Assembly (NCBI RefSeq): GCF_000006985.1
Contig: NC_002932.3
Span: 855,109 to 919,108, forward strand
Reading direction: 5' to 3'
Origin: Chlorobaculum tepidum TLS
GTDB taxonomy: Bacteria > Bacteroidota > Chlorobiia > Chlorobiales > Chlorobiaceae
Length of the DNA: 64,000 nucleotides
This document shows positions 43,997 through 52,973 of this stretch, in pieces. Position 1 is the first letter of the stretch. Every line of letters starts with the position of its first letter. A model generated the notes under the pieces. That model had not been told where the DNA came from. It saw only the letters and a list, made by a program, of their open reading frames with translations, and made no database searches. Position numbers and translations under genes: made by a program.

Positions 43997-44463
43997 AAAT
44001 CTGATTTTTCGCCTCTTGTTTTCCACCAGTCGTCGCCGTAGTTGTAGTACATCTCTTCGCCTTCGGCGATGTTTCGCAGGGCGTAGATGATCAGTTCGGG
44101 GCCGGTCGGGGTATCTTCGCGGTAGTAGGCGACGTTGGGGTTTGAGGAGTGGTTGAACATCATGCCGTAGCCCATCGCAATGAGCCGGCGGTCTTCGGCG
44201 CTGCCGTAAAAAACGTAGTTGAGCAGTTCGCCGCCGATGTCCTTGTCGGTCACTTCGAGTGCCGGGCAGCGCTCGATGATGTCACCTTCCTTGATCGGAG
44301 TGAGCGCGAATGCGCCGCGTCCGGCGACCGTCGATGGGCCGATGCGCACGCTGCCACGGCAGACGTTCTCCTGTTTGTTGCGGAAAGCGTTGACAAGAAA
44401 AGCTCCTGCTCCCGCTCCGGCGGCGAAGATGATGGTCGCTATAAAAAAGAGAAGAGGTGTCAT
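43993..44463 (-). CDS. Membrane-anchored SET-domain protein
   Basis: A 156-residue protein starting with one membrane segment (MTPLLFFIATIIFAAGAGAG) followed by a SET lysine-methyltransferase domain. Visible motifs are VAGRGAFALTPIKEGDIIE (about 46), MMFNHSSNPNVAYY (about 102; the NHS-x-x-PN signature) and EGEEMYYNYGDDWW (about 135). All cofactor and substrate motifs are kept. Bacterial SET proteins methylate protein lysines; the target is unknown. I chose ATG 44463 for the N-terminal helix; upstream in-frame ATG 44538 is less plausible. Confidence 0.85.
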   Translation of the reverse strand: MTPLLFFIATIIFAAGAGAGAFLVNAFRNKQENVCRGSVRIGPSTVAGRGAFALTPIKEGDIIERCPALEVTDKDIGGELLNYVFYGSAEDRRLIAMGYGMMFNHSSNPNVAYYREDTPTGPELIIYALRNIAEGEEMYYNYGDDWWKTRGEKSDF

Positions 44464-44614
44464 GCGATTCCAGCTGTCGATGGAAAAGCTGAAAATACGA
44501 ATCTCATGATTGAATTCATCGGGCGGCTGCCGGAGCAATCAGGAATGTTTTCTCCGGCAGATCGGTTCGAGTTGGAGAGGTTTTTTTCCTAACCATGTCT
44601 GAAGGCTGGTGTCG

Positions 44615-45334
44615 ATGATGGATCAAGTGGGTCAAACCGTTCTCTCCGTCGATGGGGTGTCGAAAAGTTACCTGATGGGCGAGGTGACCGTGAAGGCTTT
44701 GCACGACATTTCGCTCGACTTCGGGGCGGGCCAGCTGGTGGTGCTGCTCGGCGCTTCCGGCAGCGGCAAATCGACGCTGCTCAACATCGTCGGCGGCCTC
44801 GATGTGCCTGATTCCGGCACGGTATCGTTCAAGGGCCAGGACATTAACGCCAAGGGCGAGGCTGGCCTGACGGCGTTTCGTCGCCGCTCCATCGGCTTCG
44901 TGTTCCAGTTTTACAACCTCATCGCAAGCCTCTCGGCGCTCGAAAACGTGCAGCTCGTTACGGAGCTGGTCGAAAATCCCATGCCGCCCGAGGAGGCGTT
45001 GCGGCTGGTCGGCCTCGGTGACCGCATCAACCATTTCCCTTCGCAGCTTTCGGGTGGCGAACAGCAGCGCGTCGCCATCGCCCGCGCCGTCGCCAAGCGT
45101 CCGGAGCTGCTGCTCTGCGACGAACCCACCGGCGCGCTCGACTACCGCACCGGCAAGCTGGTGCTCGAAGTGATCGAAAAAGTCAATCGGGAACTCGGTA
45201 CCACCACGCTGGTCATCACGCACAACGTCTCGATCTCCGGCATGGCCGACCGCATCATCACGTTACGAAGTGGCGAAGTGGTCGAAGATCGGCGGAATGA
45301 GAAGAAGATTTCGCCATCGGAGTTGTCGTGGTGA
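44615..45334 (+). CDS. LolD/MacB-type ABC transporter ATPase without a nearby permease
   Basis: A 239-residue ATPase of the type that pairs with FtsX-like permeases. Walker [10 protein letters not shown] (about residue 44), signature LSGGEQQR (about 148) and Walker [13 protein letters not shown] (about 170) are intact. Normally a FtsX/LolC-like permease gene is adjacent; here the + strand continues into an IS481 relic and no permease lies in the window. GTG 44609 is a possible earlier start with AAGG just upstream. The complex may have been lost with the insertion, or the permease is elsewhere. Confidence 0.9.
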   Translation: MMDQVGQTVLSVDGVSKSYLMGEVTVKALHDISLDFGAGQLVVLLGASGSGKSTLLNIVGGLDVPDSGTVSFKGQDINAKGEAGLTAFRRRSIGFVFQFYNLIASLSALENVQLVTELVENPMPPEEALRLVGLGDRINHFPSQLSGGEQQRVAIARAVAKRPELLLCDEPTGALDYRTGKLVLEVIEKVNRELGTTTLVITHNVSISGMADRIITLRSGEVVEDRRNEKKISPSELSW

Positions 45335-45531
45335 TTGGGGGGATGATCGCTGGTGACTTATTAGGGCACAAATCCAGTGGTCGGTGTCTTATACGGAAAC
45401 CATGCAATTAATTTTGTGCATAAGCGTTGGCTCCCGGAAGAATATATCTCTGTGAGAAGGGATGCTTGTTTTCAAGCAGACAGCTTCATGAAGGCGAACG
45501 GGAAACCCTCCCTGTGTACGGCCAATCGGTC

Positions 45532-45973
45532 ATGCTGGTTAAACTTCACCAGAACGGGCGGATAACACCGGCGATCCGTTGGGCAATTCAGAGCTCCAGC
45601 CTGTCGGTAAGTCAGCTGGCGGCCAGGCATGGCATTGGTAAAGCCCACAGCCCTGCAATGGAAAAACCGCGACCCGGTTGACAACCTTCCCAATACGCCG
45701 CGCCGGCTCAACAAGATCAAGCCTGCTCATCCGCAGACGAACGGCATGGTCGAGCGCTGTAACGGCCGGATAGAGGAGATTCCCAGGCAGACCAGATTTG
45801 CCAGCGCCAACGAGCTTGCCACAACGATCGAGCACTGTGCAAAGCTCGCTGATGCCCGGACTCCGCAGACCATGTCAGGCCATCGTACACCGCTGGATAC
45901 CTTGCGGGCATGGCGTAAAGGTTCGGATTTGTTTGTCCAAAACATCTATAATCTGGCGGAATCTGACACATAG
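45532..45973 (+). mobile_element. IS481-family transposase relic
   Basis: A broken transposase. The start MLVKLHQNGRITPAIRWAIQ with SVSQLAARHGIG is the N-terminal helix-turn-helix. After a frameshift it continues KPTALQWKNRDPVDNLPNTP in the +1 frame. It then jumps to HPQTNGMVERCNGRIEEI (the end of the DDE catalytic core) and GHRTPLDTLRAWRKG near the C-terminus. The bulk of the catalytic domain, including the DDE acids, is deleted. No clear terminal repeats remain. It follows the orphan ABC ATPase. Confidence 0.85.
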
Positions 45974-46315
45974 TTTTTGTGGTTGTTGGAGCAAAATTTC
46001 AGTAACTTTACCGGGTACCCTCATCAATTACCGTTACCCCAGGTGGTTGTGTATTTCTTTATGCAGCATGTATTCCCGAAAAAGTGTTTCCGCTATTGTA
46101 TCGATATATGTCGTTATAATCATGATTTTGTTTTGTGACTGTTTTGGTGATATTGTTTTTTCCTGATGAGATACCGGAAAAAAGATGCTACTTTTATCCA
46201 TCATGTTATACAGCAGGGCTGTTCTTTATCAATCGCTGTTCTTTGTCAGGTTTATTATGCTCCTGCTGTTGGCAGTCTTTCTGTAATACAAGGAACACAG
46301 AGAAAAAACAGAGCA
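45974..46315 (+). other. AT-rich leader upstream of hppA
   Basis: 342 bases between the transposase relic and the pyrophosphatase start, noticeably richer in A+T than anything around. It has no supported gene: the in-frame ORF upstream of hppA (from 46166) is not family-like. It probably holds the promoter and a long 5' leader. I could not identify a known riboswitch in it. Confidence 0.5.
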
Positions 46316-48736
46316 ATGAAACAACCAACCAAAGCTAAATGGATCGTCAGGGCCACATCGGCGCTAGCGGGACTTGGGGTCTTGCTTTCAGCGTCACAAG
46401 CGTATGCAAGCGAGGCCGATCTGGTATTGCCGGACTTAAGCTCGGTATCCTTTTTGGGCGGAATACCTGGCCACACGTTGTTGATGTATGGTCTTGTGGT
46501 ATGCCTTTTTGGCATGATTTTCGGCTTGATTCAGTATCAGGGAATCAACAAGCTGCCCGTTCATGCGGCCATGAAGGAGATCAGCGACCTGATCTACGAG
46601 ACTTGTAAAACCTACCTCATTACCCAGGGCAAATTCATCATTATCCTCTGGGCTCTTGTCGCGGCAATCATCGTTGCCTATTTTGGCGGCCTCAACCATC
46701 TCGCACCTGACAAGGTTGTCTTCATTCTCGCCTGCAGCCTTCTCGGTATTGCCGGCAGTTACACGGTCGCCTGGTTCGGCATGAGGATCAACACCTTCGC
46801 CAACTCCCGTACCGCATTCGCCAGTCTCGGCGGCAAACCATTTCCGACTTACGCCATTCCGCTTCGCGCCGGCATGAGCATCGGTATGCTGCTTATCAGC
46901 ATCGAGCTGTTCGCGATGCTCTGCATCCTGCTCTTCATCCCGGTCGATTATGCTGGCCCATGTTTCATCGGTTTCGCTATCGGTGAATCGCTTGGCGCTT
47001 CGGTGCTGCGTATCGCTGGCGGTATCTTCACCAAGATCGCCGATATCGGTTCCGACCTCATGAAGATCGTCTTCAAAATCAAGGAGGACGACGCCCGCAA
47101 CCCTGGCGTTATCGCCGACTGCACGGGTGACAACGCAGGCGATTCCGTCGGGCCGACGGCTGACGGTTTCGAGACCTATGGTGTGACCGGCGTTGCTCTG
47201 ATCTCCTTTATCCTGCTCGCCATCAAGGATCCTTCGATCCAGGTTTCACTGCTCGTCTGGATTTTCGCCATGCGTCTCGTCATGATTGTTGCCAGCGCCG
47301 TGTCTTACTGGGTCAATGACGCCCTCGCCAAGATGAAGTATGGCAACGCCGACGAAATGAACTTCGAGAAACCGCTGATCACTCTCGTCTGGCTTACCTC
47401 GATCGTTTCCATCGTCCTGACCTACATCGCATCCTATATGCTGATTGCCCAGCTTGGCGACGGCACGATGTGGTGGAAGCTTGCCTCGATCATCACCTGC
47501 GGCACGATTGCCGGCGCGCTCATTCCCGAGCTGGTCGACAGGTTCACCTCAACCGAGTGCGCCTTTGTTCGCAACGTCGTGCAGTGCTCCAAAGAGGGTG
47601 GTGCTGCGTTGAACATCCTTTCCGGTCTCGTTGCCGGTAACTTCAGCGCCTACTGGATGGGCCTGGCGATTATCGTCCTTATGGGGGCAGCCTTCGGATT
47701 CAGCACTCTCGGTCTTGATGTGATGATGCTCGCGCCTTCCGTGTTCGCTTTCGGTCTCGTTGCCTTCGGCTTCCTCAGCATGGGCCCGGTCACCATCGCG
47801 GTTGACTCTTACGGGCCGGTTACCGATAACGCGCAGTCGGTTTATGAACTGTCGCTGATCGAAACCCTTCCGAACATCTCGAATAGCATTGAAAGCGAGT
47901 TCGGTTTCAAGCCCGATTTCGAGAACGCCAAGCGTTACCTCGAAGCCAACGATGGCGCAGGCAACACCTTCAAGGCGACCGCCAAGCCGGTGCTGATCGG
48001 TACCGCCGTGGTCGGTTCGACGACGATGATTTTCTCGATCATCATGATTCTGACCGGCGGCCTTGCCGATACAGGCGCCATTGCGAAGCTCTCCATCCTG
48101 TGGCCCCCGTTCCTGCTCGGCTTGCTGATGGGCGGCGCGGTTATCTACTGGTTCACCGGCGCTTCGATGAACGCCGTGACTACCGGCGCGTACTATGCCG
48201 TCGCGTTCATCAAAAAGAACATCAAGCTTGATGGCGTTACCAAGGCTTCGACAGAAGACAGCAAGAAGGTTGTCGAAATCTGCACCAGGTTTGCGCAGAA
48301 AGGCATGATCAACCTCTTCCTGACTATCTTCTTCAGTACGCTGGCCTTTGCCTGTCTCGAATCGTACCTCTTCATCGGCTACCTGATCTCCATCGCGCTG
48401 TTCGGTCTGTATCAGGCCATCTTCATGGCCAACGCCGGCGGCGCATGGGATAATGCCAAGAAAGTGGTTGAGACCGAACTTCATGCCAAAGGCACCGAAC
48501 TGCACGATGCAAGCGTGGTCGGCGATACGGTGGGCGATCCATTCAAGGATACCTCTTCGGTTGCGCTGAACCCGATCATCAAGTTCACCACACTGTTCGG
48601 TCTGCTTGCCATCGAGCTGGCGATCAAGCTGCCGACTACGATTTCTGTTTCACTGGCGGTTGTTTTCTTCCTGCTTTCGCTTGTTTTTGTACACCGCTCC
48701 TTCTTCTCCATGAGGATCGCCGTGGACAAGGACTGA
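46316..48736 (+). CDS. hppA: Membrane-bound proton-translocating pyrophosphatase (divergent group)
   Basis: An 806-residue integral membrane enzyme that hydrolyses PPi and pumps H+. DDARNPGVIADCTGDNAGDS (about 260) and VGPTADGFETYG supply the metal-PPi ligands, and PVTDNAQSVYE (about 503) corresponds to the canonical PxxDNAxG region. GNTFKATAK (about 548) has Lys where K+-independent enzymes carry it (GNTTKA in canonical ones). The sequence is otherwise far from canonical, matching the divergent H+-PPase subfamily known from Chlorobium limicola. The N-terminus MKQPTKAKWI...ASQAYASEA looks like a cleavable signal. ATG 46316 was chosen for this; upstream in-frame codons are leader. A strong terminator follows. 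Confidence 0.92.
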   Translation: MKQPTKAKWIVRATSALAGLGVLLSASQAYASEADLVLPDLSSVSFLGGIPGHTLLMYGLVVCLFGMIFGLIQYQGINKLPVHAAMKEISDLIYETCKTYLITQGKFIIILWALVAAIIVAYFGGLNHLAPDKVVFILACSLLGIAGSYTVAWFGMRINTFANSRTAFASLGGKPFPTYAIPLRAGMSIGMLLISIELFAMLCILLFIPVDYAGPCFIGFAIGESLGASVLRIAGGIFTKIADIGSDLMKIVFKIKEDDARNPGVIADCTGDNAGDSVGPTADGFETYGVTGVALISFILLAIKDPSIQVSLLVWIFAMRLVMIVASAVSYWVNDALAKMKYGNADEMNFEKPLITLVWLTSIVSIVLTYIASYMLIAQLGDGTMWWKLASIITCGTIAGALIPELVDRFTSTECAFVRNVVQCSKEGGAALNILSGLVAGNFSAYWMGLAIIVLMGAAFGFSTLGLDVMMLAPSVFAFGLVAFGFLSMGPVTIAVDSYGPVTDNAQSVYELSLIETLPNISNSIESEFGFKPDFENAKRYLEANDGAGNTFKATAKPVLIGTAVVGSTTMIFSIIMILTGGLADTGAIAKLSILWPPFLLGLLMGGAVIYWFTGASMNAVTTGAYYAVAFIKKNIKLDGVTKASTEDSKKVVEICTRFAQKGMINLFLTIFFSTLAFACLESYLFIGYLISIALFGLYQAIFMANAGGAWDNAKKVVETELHAKGTELHDASVVGDTVGDPFKDTSSVALNPIIKFTTLFGLLAIELAIKLPTTISVSLAVVFFLLSLVFVHRSFFSMRIAVDKD

Positions 48737-48759
48737 GCTATATTTCCGTATTAAACATT

Positions 48760-48784
48760 ACCTGCCGGAAACGGCAGGTTTTTC
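48760..48784 (+). terminator. Rho-independent terminator after hppA
   Basis: Stem ACCTGCCG / CGGCAGGT with GAAA tetraloop followed by a T run, 24 bases after the hppA stop. Textbook intrinsic terminator; hppA is therefore monocistronic or the last gene of its transcript. Confidence 0.92.
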
Positions 48785-48899
48785 TTGGGGCCGCAGCAAT
48801 GTGGCCTCGGCTGTTTTATGGAGGCTATCGTTTTTATGATTATCGTATCCGGATAGAAACTGTTTTAGCAATGGATGGCAATGGTGGCCCGGTTGCTGG

Positions 48900-49934
48900 C
48901 TACGGTTTGATGCGAACCTTCAGCAATAGCGGCAGGTGGTCGGAGTAGCCGCCTTTGAACTTGCCTTGTTTGTAGGTGGAATAGAGCCCTTTTCCGAACC
49001 GGTCGAACATCGCCGGAATGGAGAAAACCCGGAAGCTCGTTTTGTCGATCGAGAGTCCCTTCTCGTCGAGCAATGCGGCTGAAACCAGCATCTGGTCGAT
49101 CTGTTCCCAATGATTCCTGTAAAAGTAACTGCCGGGAGATGACGCCTCGTTCCAGCAGTTGTAAAGAAGTCTGCTGCTGGCATGTCGAACCGCTTTTCTG
49201 TCAAATGATGAGCCGAGAACGTCTTTGACCGAATGATTTTCGGGTTGATCGTTGAAATCACCCATGACGATGATCTCGCTCTGTGGATTGCAGGTTCTGA
49301 GGCTGTCAACGATGTGCCGTGCAACTCTTGCGGCTGCGATGCGATTCGTTTCGCTCCACTGGGTGTCGAACGAGCGCGAAGGCCAGTGATTCAGCACGAT
49401 GGTAAAGTGGTTGCTGGCAGCCGTGAAGCCGGCAGCGATGACGAACCGGGTGCCGCGTCTGTTATTTAGGCGTACCTTATAGGGCTTCGAACCGGTGAAT
49501 TTCACTGTGGCAGGATTCCATGCAAGGCCAATGTCGATGCCTCTGGGATCGGGACTTTCGTGATAGTCGATGGCGTAAGTGGCGCGGTCGAGAGCCGCCA
49601 GCGTGCCCGCGAAAACCTGCCGGTTTTCGGTTTCAGCAAATGCCACAATATCCGGATATTTCCCATACTCACGCTCGGCCCTGATCGCGTTGAAGACCTG
49701 TGCGATGCGCAACCGCTTCAACAGCAACTTTTTTTCCGTCCAGTGTGCTTTGCCCATTGGGGTGAACTCCTGGTCATCAACCTTCGGATCGTTTTTCGTA
49801 TCAAAAAGGTTTTCGACATTCCACCACATGACGAGAATCTGCTGCGGCTGCTCTTTGCACATTCCGTTTCGTGATGGAGCGCACAGACAGCTAAGAAGTA
49901 GTAAAAAAAGAGTGCTTGTGCTGGAAAATTTCAT
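48900..49934 (-). CDS. Secreted endonuclease/exonuclease/phosphatase-fold protein
   Basis: A 344-residue EEP-superfamily hydrolase with a signal peptide (hydrophobic core in residues 6-18; CLCAPS may include a lipoprotein Cys). Catalytic motifs are MWWNVENLFDTKND (about 36), FAETENR (about 97; metal Glu), LNHWPSRS (about 181; His), GDFNDQPENHS (about 224; Asp/Asn) and GYSDHLPLL (about 330; Asp-His). All metal-binding positions are kept, so it is likely an active nuclease or phosphodiesterase in the periplasm or outside. Convergent with hppA. Confidence 0.88.
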   Translation of the reverse strand: MKFSSTSTLFLLLLSCLCAPSRNGMCKEQPQQILVMWWNVENLFDTKNDPKVDDQEFTPMGKAHWTEKKLLLKRLRIAQVFNAIRAEREYGKYPDIVAFAETENRQVFAGTLAALDRATYAIDYHESPDPRGIDIGLAWNPATVKFTGSKPYKVRLNNRRGTRFVIAAGFTAASNHFTIVLNHWPSRSFDTQWSETNRIAAARVARHIVDSLRTCNPQSEIIVMGDFNDQPENHSVKDVLGSSFDRKAVRHASSRLLYNCWNEASSPGSYFYRNHWEQIDQMLVSAALLDEKGLSIDKTSFRVFSIPAMFDRFGKGLYSTYKQGKFKGGYSDHLPLLLKVRIKP

Positions 49935-50046
49935 CAGTATCCCGGATAGGCGGCTTGTGAATTACAGGTAAGATTTATTATTGTAACAATATAAAGTTTA
50001 TCCATTTCTTATGGGTCTGTGCTGTTCAACCAGAATTAAAATTTTC

Positions 50047-50793
50047 ATGAAGCGTTTTGTTTTCAGCGGTTTTGCTGTGTTTATGCTTGCTGCTCCTGTG
50101 ACGGGGCATTGCCGGGATTATCAAATGAATGACTCATCACCGGAAGCATCGGTCCGTCGGGACGCGGATACTGATAAAGATGCTGCCCAAAAAGAGTATC
50201 TCATCGCGATGAAATACTATTATGGCCGTGATGTGGATCGTGATTATGCCGAGGCGCTCAAATGGCTCAGATTGTCAGCCGCGAAAGGCAATGATGCTGC
50301 GGAGTACGCAATAGGATTCATGTACCAGAAGGGACTGGGTGTTCCACAGGACTATGCCGAGGCGATGAAATGGTACCGGCTCGCTGCTGCCAAAGATAAC
50401 GATAATGCCCAGAACCAGATCGGTTACCTGTATCATCATGGATGGGGTGTGGAGACTGATTATGCCGAGGCGATGAAATGGTACCGCATATCGGCTGCCA
50501 AAGGGAATTTTGCTGCTGAAGACAATATCGGGGTGCTCTATGAACATGGTCAGGGCGTAGAACAGGACTATGCTGAGGCAATGAGATGGTACCGCATATC
50601 GGCAGCCAAGGGCAACGGCGAGGCTGAACTCAATATTGGCAATTTTTATCAGCATGGTTTGGGCGTTGAGCTTGATCTTAACAAAGCTGTAAAATGGTAT
50701 CGGTCGGCAGCGGCCAAAGGCAACGAGGAAGCTGCGCAAAAGCTCAGTGCCATGAAGAGCGGCAGTGTGTTGCCTGACGTGCACCATGAGTAA
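50047..50793 (+). CDS. Secreted Sel1-repeat (SEL1/TPR-like) protein
   Basis: A 248-residue protein with a signal peptide (MKRFVFSGFAVFMLAAPVTG) and five to six Sel1 repeats of 36 residues each from residue ~60, with the consensus DYAEAMKWYR-x-SAAKGN and YxxGxGVxQ. The repeat units are also similar at DNA level (108-base period). Sel1 proteins act as solenoid scaffolds for protein contacts, often in envelope processes; no other domain is present. ATG 50047 gives the signal peptide; in-frame ATG 50011 would add a non-signal extension. Confidence 0.87.
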   Translation: MKRFVFSGFAVFMLAAPVTGHCRDYQMNDSSPEASVRRDADTDKDAAQKEYLIAMKYYYGRDVDRDYAEALKWLRLSAAKGNDAAEYAIGFMYQKGLGVPQDYAEAMKWYRLAAAKDNDNAQNQIGYLYHHGWGVETDYAEAMKWYRISAAKGNFAAEDNIGVLYEHGQGVEQDYAEAMRWYRISAAKGNGEAELNIGNFYQHGLGVELDLNKAVKWYRSAAAKGNEEAAQKLSAMKSGSVLPDVHHE

Positions 50794-51005
50794 GCCGGAT
50801 GCTTCGTATCCAAATGCCGATTGAAATCGGAAAATTGAACCGGCCGTTGATTTCGATCTGGGCAGGGATGGGCTATCACCAGGGGTTGACGGCTCCGGGG
50901 CGCCTTGCCCGGCGAAGTTTTTTCTTTCCGTTTAAGCGTTCGATACTTAACTTAGTCGGGAATTTTCAATCACCTTGACCCGGTCGTCCGGCGGTTCTCT
51001 GGAGT

Positions 51006-51404
51006 ATGAGCAAAAAGTTCGACGTAAAGGAGCAGGCGAGGGATATCCTCGAAGAGAATCTCGATATGGAGGCTGTCATCTATCTTGGCAGAATTTCCGA
51101 GGAGATGGAGCAGATTTTCATCAGCAATCCCGATCCATCCTTTGCCGATGTCCAGCGCATTGTGAACGAATACTTCACCACCGATGGCCGTCCGGCGGCG
51201 TTCATCGAAGACTGGCTCCGCACGGCCGACGAGCACACCCGCTCGCGCGGCCTGGACGAGACGGAGCGCCCCAGGGCGATTCTTTCCGATCTCGGCGTGT
51301 TCCGTTTCATGTGGTTCCTCAAGGAGCGCGGCCTGACCGAGGAGCAGATCAATATCGTCCTGACCGGCGCGGTGCAGCAGGCAACCGGTCAGCAGGGGGA
51401 GTGA
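51006..51404 (+). CDS. Unrecognised 132-residue protein
   Basis: I do not recognise its family. It is acidic, all-helical in appearance, without signal peptide, Cys or membrane segments: EQARDILEENLDMEAVIYLG, IFISNPDPSFADVQRI and GLTEEQINIVLTGAV. Codon use is normal, and it lies 73 bases ahead of purC in the same direction, so it is probably a real gene, perhaps cotranscribed with purC. Confidence 0.7.
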   Translation: MSKKFDVKEQARDILEENLDMEAVIYLGRISEEMEQIFISNPDPSFADVQRIVNEYFTTDGRPAAFIEDWLRTADEHTRSRGLDETERPRAILSDLGVFRFMWFLKERGLTEEQINIVLTGAVQQATGQQGE

Positions 51405-51477
51405 GCTTTTACCGGTATCGGGGCGCGGGAACCGGTACTTATCCATGCAAAAACAAGACAGAAGTAATTCTACATCG

Positions 51478-52185
51478 ATGAACAAAGTTACACTGCTTCA
51501 CGAGGGCAAGGCCAAGAAGGTTTGGCAGACCGATAACCCGGACCTCATCATACAGGAGTTCAAAGACGACGCGACCGCGTTTAATAACAAGAAAAAGGGT
51601 TCCATCGCCGATAAGGGTGTGACCAACAACGCTATCGCCAGTCGCCTTTTCACTATGCTCGGCGAAAACGGTATTCCGACTCACTTCGTCGGCAAGCTGA
51701 ACGACCGTGACATGCTGTGCAAGAAACTCGACATTCTTCTGATCGAGGTGGTCACGCGCAACATCGCCGCCGGTTCGCTGGTCAGGCGCTACGGCTTCAA
51801 GGAAGGAACCGTTCTGTCGAAGCCGATTGTTGAACTCTATCTCAAGAACGACGAGCTCGACGATCCGCTGATGAACGAGGATCACGCCGTCGCGCTTGGC
51901 CTTGGAACCTGCGAAGAGGTTGCGCACCTCAAGGCGATGGCCAAGAAAATCAATAGCCTTCTCGTGCCGTGGTTTGCTGAACGGAAGCTCAGACTCGTGG
52001 ATTTCAAGCTCGAATTTGGTCGTCACAAAGGCGAGATTCTGCTGGGTGACGAGATCAGCCCCGATACCTGCCGGTTCTGGGATGCCGAGTCGGGTGAGAA
52101 GCTTGACAAGGATCGTTTCCGCCTCGACCTTGGCGGCGTTGAGGATGCATACTCCGAGGTCAAGCGCCGCGTGCTGGAACAGTAA
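51478..52185 (+). CDS. purC: Phosphoribosylaminoimidazole-succinocarboxamide synthase
   Basis: SAICAR synthetase of purine biosynthesis, 235 residues. LLHEGKAKKVW (about 6), DDATAFNNKKKGSIADKGV, VVTRNIAAGSLVRRYG (about 91-106), DFKLEFGRHK (about 174) and LGDEISPDTCRFWD (about 189) are diagnostic. ATG 51478 matches the family N-terminus (MNKVTLLHEG); ATG 51445 would add 11 residues. A DedA-type gene starts 8 bases downstream. Confidence 0.95.
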   Translation: MNKVTLLHEGKAKKVWQTDNPDLIIQEFKDDATAFNNKKKGSIADKGVTNNAIASRLFTMLGENGIPTHFVGKLNDRDMLCKKLDILLIEVVTRNIAAGSLVRRYGFKEGTVLSKPIVELYLKNDELDDPLMNEDHAVALGLGTCEEVAHLKAMAKKINSLLVPWFAERKLRLVDFKLEFGRHKGEILLGDEISPDTCRFWDAESGEKLDKDRFRLDLGGVEDAYSEVKRRVLEQ

Positions 52186-52192
52186 GCCATCG

Positions 52193-52861
52193 ATGCCGGA
52201 AACCTCTTCAATGCTTGAATCCGTTGTTGCCTACCTGCAACAGGCCGAACCTTCTTCGGTCTATGCAGTATTGTTTCTGTCGGCATATTTTGAGAATGTC
52301 ATTCCCCCGATTCCGGGGGATGTTCCCATAGCCCTTGCCGGATACCTTCTCACCTTCAGCCATATCACCTTTGTCGCTGCGCTGTTCTGGTCAACGATCG
52401 GTTCGGTAGCCGGATTCATGACTGTGTTTCTGCTCAGCCGCTTTCTGGGTCTCAAGCTCTACGCTGTCGGAGAGTGCGAGGCGCGTCACAAATTCGCCCA
52501 AAGCATTCACAAGCTGTTCCCTCCCTCTGAAATGGAGGTCGTGCGCCAGAAGTTTTCAGGGCATGGCTATCTGGCCGTCGTGGTCAATCGTTTCCTTTTC
52601 GGGTCGCGGGCGGTTATCTGCATCGTGGCCGGCATGTTACATCTGAAAATACCGCTGGTGCTTGCTGCCTCTTTTGTCAGCTCGCTGCTCTGGAATATTC
52701 TTTTATTGAGCACTGGCTATCTGCTCGGCAGCAACTGGGACAAGATTGGTCAATACGCGGTACTGTACACTGCGCCGTTCACGATTCTGTTTACAGGTTT
52801 TATTGTCTGGAAGGTCGTGGCCTATCTCAAAAAAAGAAAACAGCAAGCTGACGGAGCATGA
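52193..52861 (+). CDS. DedA-family membrane protein
   Basis: A 222-residue DedA/SNARE-associated protein with four to five hydrophobic segments. FENVIPPIPGDVPIALAGYL (about 34-53) carries the conserved ENxxPxxPGE-like motif (here GDV), and SGHGYLAVVVNRFLFGSRAV (about 122-141) carries the FxR-x-x-x-GxR motif with its essential Arg residues. Such proteins are lipid-scramblase/transport-related and support membrane homeostasis. ATG 52193 is used; ATG 52211 is the alternative. Confidence 0.88.
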   Translation: MPETSSMLESVVAYLQQAEPSSVYAVLFLSAYFENVIPPIPGDVPIALAGYLLTFSHITFVAALFWSTIGSVAGFMTVFLLSRFLGLKLYAVGECEARHKFAQSIHKLFPPSEMEVVRQKFSGHGYLAVVVNRFLFGSRAVICIVAGMLHLKIPLVLAASFVSSLLWNILLLSTGYLLGSNWDKIGQYAVLYTAPFTILFTGFIVWKVVAYLKKRKQQADGA

Positions 52862-52973
52862 CTTGGTAAATTAGGCGTCCGCTTTTAACTTTGAGGTTTT
52901 CTGACGGGCGGTTTCCGGCGTTCTTCTGACACCATTTTTTATTTTCAGCCATCATTCATCCATCGCTTCCATC

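Noticed and set aside
46130-46190. Fluoride-riboswitch-like GGTGAT ... CTGATGAGAT ahead of hppA
   Set aside because: Spacing between the two motifs is far too short for the aptamer and the required helices cannot be formed.
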